In this document: in pieces, positions 57,394 to 64,000 of the stretch
Layout of the letters: each line of letters begins with the position of its first letter
Numbering within the stretch: the first letter of the stretch is position 1
Origin: Betaproteobacteria bacterium
GTDB taxonomy: Bacteria > Pseudomonadota > Gammaproteobacteria > Burkholderiales > SG8-41
Direction: 5' to 3'
Length of the DNA: 64,000 nt
Assembly (NCBI GenBank): GCA_016192825.1
Contig: JACPTK010000002.1
Span: forward strand, 1-64,000
Made by a program: the position numbers and the translations under genes
Notes under the pieces: model-generated
Databases searched by the model: none
Told to the model about the DNA's origin: nothing
What the model saw: only the letters and a program-made list of their open reading frames with translations

Positions 57394-58941
57394 TTATCGC
57401 CAAAAACGACCCGCGGCCCGGAACAGCTTCCAGGGACCCTTGAGTTCGCCCCGCAACGTCGCCGCGCGGCTGCGGCTCCACCCGAGCAGAATTCCCTTCG
57501 CCTCGGGCACGTGTTTGTCCCCCTCGCCGTCGAAACCCTGGGCAATGAGATTCGCCACGATTCCGGCGTCGTTGATCGCACCCAGCATGTCCTGAAGGCG
57601 GGACAGCCGCTTCAGGGCTTCACGCACCGGTTTTGCCTCATAGAGCCCCGCGAAAAAGTCCGCGGCGTAGCGGAACTTCTTGACCGCGATGCGCAGGCGG
57701 TGCAGCTCCTTCGTCGAGAGTTTGCCGATTTCGTGGCCGCGTTTGCGCACCCGTTGGTACCGCTTCTCCAGCACCTTCGCGGCAAAATCGCTTACCGGCG
57801 CGTCAAACACAACGCGCCGGTCAAGGTCGAGTTGGGAAGGCCAGTCCTCGGACGCAAGCCACGCCCCGAGCGAGAGCATCAGCCGTCGGTGGCGCTTGGA
57901 GCGCACCACGCGGCGCGCCTTCGCGCCGGCGCGGCTCCGCAGCTCCCGGCAGTGCCCGCTGAAGGCCTTGAGCTCACCGTGCGTGCCGAATTCCCGCTCG
58001 ATGGGAGGCAGCGTCTCCGTGACGAACACGTCCCAGTCGCGTGCCGGCCCGAGACTCGCGGCGAGCCAGGTCAGCTCCGCCACCAGGCGCGCGATCGCCG
58101 CCTCGGACATGGCTGGCCCGAATACGTCAAACGCCGAGCGCAGGCGGCGCAGAGCAACCCGCATCTGGTGCAGGTACTCGGGATCGCCGTCCGCCAGCAT
58201 GCCGCGCTCGTTCGCCTGGAGGTGCGCGATATTGGCCCGCATTACCGCCTTGAACGACTCGCCCACCGACAGAGCCGGCGTGAGCGCGGCGGGGTGCGCC
58301 CTGGCCGGTTTCGGATCCTTGCGGCGATAGAGCGCATAGCCGCGCTCCGCCTTGGAGCGGTTCTCGATCGAGAGCGGCAGGTCCTTCACGAGCTTCAGCG
58401 CGATCTCGTAGAGCTGCTGCGGGACGCCGTTCTTCAACTCGAGTTCCAGCTCGAAGACCGGCGTGCTGCGCTTGCCGCTCCGGATCATGCCCCGGTCCAT
58501 GCTCGCCTCCACGCGCGTCGCCGAATCAATTTCAAGGAGCCGGGTGCTGCGGACAAAGTCGGTGACGAATACGGGCTTCAGCCGGGCGCGCAGGCGTTCC
58601 GAGGAAAACGCCTCGGCAAGCTCGTGATGCCCGATCCGGGAAAAATCCGGCGTGGGCCCCGCCACCTCCGCCTCGTCCTCGAGGCGCCGGTGCAACCCGG
58701 CGAGGGCGGTTCCGCCGCCTTTCACGGCCTGAATCCAGCGCCCCGCTTCGCGCCGCAGCCGAAGCGCGATGCCCTGCCGCCACAGGTCGAGCCGCGGCGT
58801 ATCGAAGTAAACACTCTGCAACCGATGCCTCGAAACACGCGGGGCGCCTTTGAGCAGGGGGTGCGCCGAGAGGCGGCGCATCGCCCCGGGAGGAACCAGT
58901 AGCTTCAGCTCGATCTCGACCGGAGGGACCGCGGGTTTCAT
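57394..58941 (-). CDS. CYTH-CHAD domain protein
   Basis: The 515-residue protein has an N-terminal CYTH tunnel domain (EIELKLLVPP at the start, FELELELKNG later; triphosphatase/adenylate-cyclase-like) and a C-terminal CHAD domain of helices with conserved histidines (LHQMRVALRRLRSAF, LHRLRIAVKKFRYAADFF). CHAD domains bind polyphosphate and CYTH enzymes can cleave inorganic triphosphate, so it fits beside ppk1. ATG 58941 follows GGAG; the track's longer frame is not family-like. Confidence 0.92.
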   Translation of the reverse strand: MKPAVPPVEIELKLLVPPGAMRRLSAHPLLKGAPRVSRHRLQSVYFDTPRLDLWRQGIALRLRREAGRWIQAVKGGGTALAGLHRRLEDEAEVAGPTPDFSRIGHHELAEAFSSERLRARLKPVFVTDFVRSTRLLEIDSATRVEASMDRGMIRSGKRSTPVFELELELKNGVPQQLYEIALKLVKDLPLSIENRSKAERGYALYRRKDPKPARAHPAALTPALSVGESFKAVMRANIAHLQANERGMLADGDPEYLHQMRVALRRLRSAFDVFGPAMSEAAIARLVAELTWLAASLGPARDWDVFVTETLPPIEREFGTHGELKAFSGHCRELRSRAGAKARRVVRSKRHRRLMLSLGAWLASEDWPSQLDLDRRVVFDAPVSDFAAKVLEKRYQRVRKRGHEIGKLSTKELHRLRIAVKKFRYAADFFAGLYEAKPVREALKRLSRLQDMLGAINDAGIVANLIAQGFDGEGDKHVPEAKGILLGWSRSRAATLRGELKGPWKLFRAAGRFWR

Positions 58942-59039
58942 CACGGCTCCGCTAGCCGCTTTCGCGGCGGGAAGCTCCGGATTTCCAGTGCCGTTTCCGG
59001 CTGGATGGACCGGTCTCCGGGCAGCCTGCGTTTCCACGC

Positions 59040-61130
59040 CTAAACCTGCGCCTGTTGCGGGACGCGGGCCAGCATCTCGAGCAACATCTCCTGCGCCGAG
59101 TGACGATTCGCGCCGCGGCGGGGAGTGCGCACCTGGTAGCAGCCATCCGGCCCCATCTCCCACGCCTCGCAGTTGTCTTCGAAGTAGGGTTTCAGCCCTT
59201 CGCTGATGACGCGTTTCTTGAGCTTCGCGTCGAGCACCGGGAAACAGGTTTCCACGCGCCGGAAGAAGTTGCGGTCCATCCAGTCCGCGCTAGACAGATA
59301 GACATCCTCCGCGCCGTCGTTGTGAAAATAGAACACCCGCGTGTGTTCCAGGAAGCGGCCGACAATGGAACGCACACGGATGTTGTCCGAGACCCCTGGA
59401 ATGCCGGGCTTCAGCGCGCAGACGCCGCGCACGATGAGGTCGATCTCGACGCCGGCCTTCGATGCCTCGTAGAGCGCGGCGATGGTCTCTGGCTCGAGCA
59501 AGGCATTCATCTTGGCAATGATGCGGCCTTTCTTTCCGGCCTGGGCGTTCTGCGCCTCGTTCTGGATCGCCCGCGCGATCTGCTTGTGCAGCGTGAACGG
59601 CGATTCCCACAAATGCTTCAACTTGGTCGCGCGACCAAGCCCCGTCAACTGGATGAAAATGTCGTTGACGTCGACCCCGATCTCCTCGTTCGCGGTAAAC
59701 AGGCCGAAATCGGTGTAGAGCTTGGTGGTACGGGGATGATAGTTGCCGGTCGAAAGGTGCACGTAGCGGCGCAGCCGCTCCTCCTCCCGCCGCACCACCA
59801 TCAGCATCTTGGAGTGCGTCTTGATCCCGACCACGCCGTAGACCACGTGCGCGCCGACCTCTTCCAGCCGTTGCGCCCAGTTGATGTTAGCCTCCTCGTC
59901 GAAGCGCGCGAGCAGCTCCAACACCACCGTGACCTCCTTGCCGGACTTCGCCGCGGCGATCAGGATATCCATCAGTTCCGATTCGGCGCCGGTGCGATAC
60001 ACCGTCATCTTGATCGCGACCACCGCCGAGTCGCGCGCGGCCTGCTCAAGGAAGGCGATCACGGGCTGGAATGACTGGAACGGGTGATGAAGCAGGATAT
60101 CACCCTCCCGGATCGCACTGAACATGTCGCCTGGTCGCTCGAACTGCGCCGGCAATCCGGGGCGGAAAACCGGGAATTTGAGAGTCGACCGATCCACCAA
60201 GTCCGGCACATTGATGAGGCGTGCCAGGTTCACCGGCCCGTCCACGCGGTAAAGGTCGTCCTGACCCAGGCTGAACTGCGAGAGCAGGTATTCCGAAATC
60301 TGCGGCGAGCAGCTGTCGGCGACCTCCAGCCGCACCTCGTCGCCAAATTGCCGGTGCGGCAACTCGCCGCGCAGCGCCGTGCGCAGATTCGTCACTTCTT
60401 CCTCGTCCACGAACAGCTCGCTGTTCCTTGTCACCCGGAACTGGTAGCAGTTCACCATCTTCATTCCGGCGAAGAGATCGGCCACGCGCACGTGCAGAAC
60501 GGAGGACAGGAATACGAAATCGTATTCCGCCTTGGAGACCTCTCGCGGCAGCCGGATCACCCTCGGCAGGACGCGCGGCGCCTGCACGATGGCAATCCCC
60601 GAGTTCCGGCCGAATGCATCCTTGCCTTCAAGCTCTATGGCAAAGTTCAGGCTCTTGTTGAGTACCCGCGGGAAGGGATGCGCCGGGTCGAGCCCGATCG
60701 GCGTCAGCACCGGCATGACCTCGCGGGAAAAATAGGCTTTGACCCATTCCGCCTGCGCCGGCGTGAAATCCGAATGCCGCACGAAGCGGACGCCTTCGGC
60801 TTCGAGCCCCGGCAGGATCTCCTGGTTGAGCAACTGGTACTGCGTGGCCACCAGCTCGTGCGCCTCCTTCGCCACCTGCTTGAACACGAGCTGGGCATCC
60901 ATCCGGTCGGGGCCGATCACGGGCGTTCCGGCCTCGATCTCCGCCTGCAGCCCCGAGACGCGGATCTCGAAAAACTCGTCGAGATTGCTGGACAGGATGC
61001 ACAGGAACCGCAGCCGCTCGAGCAGCGGTGTCGCCCGATTTTCCGCCTGCGCCAGCACGCGCCGGTTGAACGCGAGCTGGCCGAGCTCGCGGTTGAGATA
61101 CAGCTCCGGGATATCGCGTGGCTTGTTCAT
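59040..61130 (-). CDS. ppk1: Polyphosphate kinase 1
   Basis: It reversibly makes polyphosphate from ATP at the membrane. The 696-residue length is normal. Order: N-domain (FNRRVLAQAENRATPLLERL), head domain, and two PLD-like catalytic halves with IKMTVYRTG, the autophosphorylated histidine in VGIKTHSKMLMVVRRE, HLSTGNYHPRTTKLYTDFGL and SSADWMDRNFFRRVE. It is first in a minus-strand run ppk1 - CYTH-CHAD - sixA - pap - pyk-like. A solo repeat hairpin lies seven bases upstream of its ATG. Confidence 0.97.
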   Translation of the reverse strand: MNKPRDIPELYLNRELGQLAFNRRVLAQAENRATPLLERLRFLCILSSNLDEFFEIRVSGLQAEIEAGTPVIGPDRMDAQLVFKQVAKEAHELVATQYQLLNQEILPGLEAEGVRFVRHSDFTPAQAEWVKAYFSREVMPVLTPIGLDPAHPFPRVLNKSLNFAIELEGKDAFGRNSGIAIVQAPRVLPRVIRLPREVSKAEYDFVFLSSVLHVRVADLFAGMKMVNCYQFRVTRNSELFVDEEEVTNLRTALRGELPHRQFGDEVRLEVADSCSPQISEYLLSQFSLGQDDLYRVDGPVNLARLINVPDLVDRSTLKFPVFRPGLPAQFERPGDMFSAIREGDILLHHPFQSFQPVIAFLEQAARDSAVVAIKMTVYRTGAESELMDILIAAAKSGKEVTVVLELLARFDEEANINWAQRLEEVGAHVVYGVVGIKTHSKMLMVVRREEERLRRYVHLSTGNYHPRTTKLYTDFGLFTANEEIGVDVNDIFIQLTGLGRATKLKHLWESPFTLHKQIARAIQNEAQNAQAGKKGRIIAKMNALLEPETIAALYEASKAGVEIDLIVRGVCALKPGIPGVSDNIRVRSIVGRFLEHTRVFYFHNDGAEDVYLSSADWMDRNFFRRVETCFPVLDAKLKKRVISEGLKPYFEDNCEAWEMGPDGCYQVRTPRRGANRHSAQEMLLEMLARVPQQAQV

Positions 61131-61136
61131 TGCCTC

Positions 61137-61170
61137 AGGAATTTGTCGGATTCTCGGTCGACAAATTCCT
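61137..61170. repeat. Solo 5'-type hairpin upstream of ppk1
   Basis: AGGAATTTGTCG / CGACAAATTCCT with a 10-nt loop, the first hairpin of the composite element, sits seven bases before the ppk1 ATG. It would occupy the ribosome-binding region of the transcript. Confidence 0.6.
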
Positions 61171-61339
61171 TAGTGAGATCCGTTTGCAGATAAAGACAAA
61201 ACGGGCAGCGCCCGGACGTTTATCGGGGTTGGCGCCGGGAAAATTGCAGACAAAGCCCGCATGTCGCAGGCGCCTCCACGCGCTTCCCAATCGAATGCGC
61301 CCCGGCGTCTTGGCATTCATGAAACATGCGGGCTGGCGC

Positions 61340-61615
61340 CTATTTCCTGGGGGGTGGAACGTAGCCGGAAGCGACGTCGGCGCCCCCGCCAAAGAAGTAC
61401 TTCTCCATCTGCTGCGCGAGGTATTCGCGCGCCTTCCGGTCGGCAAGATTGAGGCGGTTTTCATTGACCAGCATTTTCTGGTGTTCGAGCCACTGGCGCC
61501 AGGCTTCCTTCGACACCTGGTCAAAGAGCCGCTTGCCGAGCTCGCCCGGATAAGGCGGAAAATCAAGGCCTTCCGCCTCACGCCCGAGCTTCACGCAATG
61601 GACCATTCTAGGCAT
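61340..61615 (-). CDS. yggX: Probable Fe(2+)-trafficking protein YggX
   Basis: This 91-residue protein protects iron-sulfur clusters from oxidative damage. [20 protein letters not shown] carries the single conserved cysteine, and [21 protein letters not shown] is the family core. Start ATG at 61615 (MPRMVHC) is the family's usual form. Confidence 0.95.
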   Translation of the reverse strand: MPRMVHCVKLGREAEGLDFPPYPGELGKRLFDQVSKEAWRQWLEHQKMLVNENRLNLADRKAREYLAQQMEKYFFGGGADVASGYVPPPRK

Positions 61616-61684
61616 GGTTCACGGTCTCAAGCTAGTGCCCGAATATTTCACGAATATTGCAAAAATCTTACGGGGGTCCGGCGC

Positions 61685-64000
61685 TCAAGTAAACCGCAGT
61701 TCCAGATTGGCATTTTGCCTGCGGCTGGCGGAGGCGAGCAGGGGGTGGTCCGCGCGCGGCTTCTCCAGGTAGTAGCCCTGCACGCAGTCCACGCCGAAGC
61801 CTTTCAGCATGTCGAGCGTTTCCTCGTCCTCCACGCATTCGGCGATGGTGGTCTTGTGCAGCCCCCGGGCGACGGTCACGATCGCCCTCACGAACAGCTG
61901 GTTGTCGTTCTCCTGCGGCAGGTTGCGGATGAACAGGCCGTCGATCTTCACCGAATCCACCTGCAGGTGCTTGAGGTAGGCGAAGGAGGAAAAGCCCGTT
62001 CCGAAATCGTCCAGACTGACGCCGCAGCCGGTCTGATGCAGCGCCTCGATGAAGCGCTGGGCGTCGTGCAGGTCGGAAACCGCGGACGTTTCGGTGAGCT
62101 CCACCATCAGCCGCCGCGGGGCGACGCCATGATGCTTCAGCTGCTCCGCGATGTACTGCGGCAGCGTCGGCTCGTCGAACGAGCGCCCGGAGATGTTGAC
62201 TGCGAGCGCCGGGATGGACTTCAGTTCGGCAAGCATCTGGATGGACTCGCGCAGCACCCAGCGGTCGATTTCGAGGATCTTGCCCGATTTCTCCGCCACC
62301 GGTATGAACTGGCCCGGCATCAGCAGCAGCGAAGGGTCGTTCTGGTCACGCATGCGCACCAGCACCTCGAAGTGCGACAGCGAGCGGTCGGTGGCGGAGT
62401 ACACCCCCTGGAACTGCAGGTCCATCAGGTCGTTTTCCAGCGCGTGCAGGATGCGGTCGTTCCAGGACAGGCGCTTCACCATCTGGAGGCTGCTGTCGAG
62501 GTCGCTGCGGTAGATGCGCCAGGCGTTCTTGCCCGCCTCCTTGGCCTGGTACATCGCGGTGTCGGCGCGCGCGATCAGGTCCTCCGCGTTGTCGGCGTGG
62601 TCGGGATAGACGGCGATGCCGAGCGAGCTCGTCAGCCGCAGGCTCTGGCCCTCGAACTGGAAGCGCACCAGCGCGATCGCGCGCGTGATGCGGTCGGCGA
62701 GAATACGCAGCATCTCGTCGGAGATTTCCGGCACCAGGATCGCGAACTCGTCGCCCCCCAGGCGCGAGAAGATCTCGTTGCGCCGCACCTGCCCCCCCAC
62801 CTCGCCCGCGACGCGAATCAGCATCGCGTCGCCCGCGCGGTGGCCAAAGGTGTCGTTGATGTACTTGAAATCGTCGAGGTCGAAGAACAGCAGCGCAACC
62901 CGCGAATCGTGGCGCTGGGCGTCCGCGATCATGCGCGCGAGCTCCTCGTTGAAGCGGTGGCGGTTGAAGAGGCCGGTCAGCGCGTCGCGCTCGGCGAGGT
63001 AGATCAGCTGGTCCGCGGTCTGGCGCTCGCGGGTGACATCCTGGAACAGCCAGAGATGGCCGACCGGCCGGCCGTAGACGTCCTCCACCGAGTGCACCTG
63101 CTGGGTGACGAGCCGGCCGTCCGCCATCTGGATCTCGAGCGCGTCCAGGATCTCGCCTTCGCGCGGCAGGCGCAGCACGTGCCTGCCCTGCTCCTCCGGG
63201 CGCGCCAGCGCGCTCGCCGAGGTCGCGAGCGCTTCCTGCGGGCTGCGGCCGATCAGGCGGGTGCCCGGCGCGATCATCCAGATGCGGGTGAACGCCGGAT
63301 TCGTGTACACCACCCGGTCATCGTGGGACACGAACAGGATTCCGGTGTCCATCGCCGCAAGCAGCGCCGAGAGCCGAGCGTGCTCATCCTGCGCGCGCGT
63401 GAGGTATTCCTGCTGGACCGACTGCGCGTCGCGCAGCTCGACCACCGTCGCCTCGAGGCGTTGCTCCGCCTCCTTGCGCTGGGTGATGTCGCGGATGCTG
63501 ATGCGGATGCCGAGGTAGCCGCCGCGGCTGTCGTAGATCGGGCGCCAGTCGGCCGCCGCCCAGAATTCGGAGCCATCCTTGCGCTTGCCGCGGAACTCAT
63601 AATCCTGGCCGGTGTTGCCGCGCAGCGCGCGGCGGACCTGCCGAACCGTGCGCGCGGCGTCGGCCTCGGCAACGAACGGCGCGGGAAAGTTTTCCGTGGC
63701 GAGGCACTCCTCCGGGGTGTAGCCGAACATGTCGAGCACGCGCGGGTTGATCCAGATGAGCCGGCCTTCCGGATTGATCCACAGCTCGCAGTCGTAGCTG
63801 TAGTCCGCGATCGCGCTGAACCTGGCCTCGCTCTCGCCAAGCGCCCGGATGCGGCCCTGGAGCGCCGCGGCCATGGCGTTGAACGCGTGCGTGAGCCTGC
63901 CGACCTCGTCGCCCCCCTCCACCGGCAGCCGCACGCCGAGATCGCCCGCCGCCAGGCGCTCGCTCGCCCGGGTGAGCTGGGCGAGGTTGCGGGTGAGCCA
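61685..64000 (-). CDS. HAMP-PAS-PAS-GGDEF-EAL signalling protein (5' end outside window)
   Basis: It is a cyclic-di-GMP enzyme/sensor. The frame is open to the window edge, where TRASERLAAGDLGVRLPVEG is a HAMP helix, so a membrane sensor domain lies outside. Then come two PAS modules (FSAIADYSYDCELWINPEGR; LSALLAAMDTGILFVSHDDR), GGDEF with SRLGGDEFAIL intact, and EAL with DDFGTGFSSFAYLKHL intact but the signature motif itself reading FEVLVRM instead of EAL. The track's start at 63934 is internal. Confidence 0.9.
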   Translation of the reverse strand, partial: WLTRNLAQLTRASERLAAGDLGVRLPVEGGDEVGRLTHAFNAMAAALQGRIRALGESEARFSAIADYSYDCELWINPEGRLIWINPRVLDMFGYTPEECLATENFPAPFVAEADAARTVRQVRRALRGNTGQDYEFRGKRKDGSEFWAAADWRPIYDSRGGYLGIRISIRDITQRKEAEQRLEATVVELRDAQSVQQEYLTRAQDEHARLSALLAAMDTGILFVSHDDRVVYTNPAFTRIWMIAPGTRLIGRSPQEALATSASALARPEEQGRHVLRLPREGEILDALEIQMADGRLVTQQVHSVEDVYGRPVGHLWLFQDVTRERQTADQLIYLAERDALTGLFNRHRFNEELARMIADAQRHDSRVALLFFDLDDFKYINDTFGHRAGDAMLIRVAGEVGGQVRRNEIFSRLGGDEFAILVPEISDEMLRILADRITRAIALVRFQFEGQSLRLTSSLGIAVYPDHADNAEDLIARADTAMYQAKEAGKNAWRIYRSDLDSSLQMVKRLSWNDRILHALENDLMDLQFQGVYSATDRSLSHFEVLVRMRDQNDPSLLLMPGQFIPVAEKSGKILEIDRWVLRESIQMLAELKSIPALAVNISGRSFDEPTLPQYIAEQLKHHGVAPRRLMVELTETSAVSDLHDAQRFIEALHQTGCGVSLDDFGTGFSSFAYLKHLQVDSVKIDGLFIRNLPQENDNQLFVRAIVTVARGLHKTTIAECVEDEETLDMLKGFGVDCVQGYYLEKPRADHPLLASASRRQNANLELRFT

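Noticed and set aside
61135-61581. 148-aa minus-strand ORF overlapping yggX
   Set aside because: Out-of-frame shadow of yggX plus the repeat hairpin; YggX is well supported.

Overview
The window is GC-rich chromosomal DNA from a betaproteobacterium, probably an uncultured or environmental Burkholderiales/Nitrosomonadales-type lineage. Supporting signs are an S-adenosylhomocysteine (SAH) riboswitch before ahcY, two periplasmic Bug/TctC receptors, the ttcA / pteridine reductase / MidA group, the slt-SDR-cca group and a GroEL with a GGM-rich tail. I see no tRNA, rRNA or CRISPR array.

Layout. 0-2.6 kb: a transposase 5' stub, then riboswitch-ahcY-metF (one-carbon/SAH recycling). 2.5-5.3 kb: two AAA+/DUF4143 ATPase genes (one lacking its ATP-binding half) lodged between three copies of the metF 3' end. 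5.5-18.3 kb: mgtE, an aminotransferase with an in-frame helix-turn-helix extension, ttcA, a pteridine-reductase-like SDR, MidA-like methyltransferase, TauE/SafE exporter, di-haem cytochrome c, zinc alcohol dehydrogenase, Bug receptor, alpha/beta hydrolase and an LVIVD-repeat protein. 18.4-34.6 kb: a stress/envelope region with a GlsB/YeaQ membrane protein, groEL-groES behind a fatty-acid desaturase, two Crp/Fnr-like regulators, several tiny genes, a 2883-residue cyclic beta-1,2-glucan synthase and an M15-type peptidase. Four copies of a TGTGCGC-YA-GCGCACA palindrome lie in front of genes here and may define a regulon. 34.7-36.7 kb: a hipBA toxin-antitoxin pair split by a 298-bp inverted-repeat element and preceded by three TATTCCCGATCGGGAATA-type operators.

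36.8-42.7 kb is a catabolic cluster on the minus strand: ornithine-cyclodeaminase-like enzyme, hydantoinase/dihydropyrimidinase, a UGSC-motif selenoprotein, a Bug receptor and a decayed amidase. The selenoprotein frame is interrupted by one in-frame TGA that reads U-G-S-C. It is followed at once by a strong two-tier hairpin with the geometry of a bacterial SECIS element. Automatic gene calling splits it into two ORFs; I annotate it as one 533-residue protein.

42.8-50.3 kb: GST, cca, SDR, lytic transglycosylase, ilvA, rpiA. 50.5-61.1 kb is a polyphosphate island: phoU and ppx on the plus strand face ppk1, a CYTH-CHAD protein, sixA, polyphosphate:AMP phosphotransferase and a pyruvate-kinase-like protein on the minus strand. 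The window ends with yggX and a HAMP-PAS-GGDEF-EAL signalling protein that runs off the edge.

Two repeat phenomena run through the window. One is a composite hairpin-spacer-hairpin element of about 200 bp (three full copies plus solo hairpins). The other is intergenic spacers built of degenerate 6-8-mer quasi-tandem repeats. All functions are assigned by reading motifs; no database search was run.
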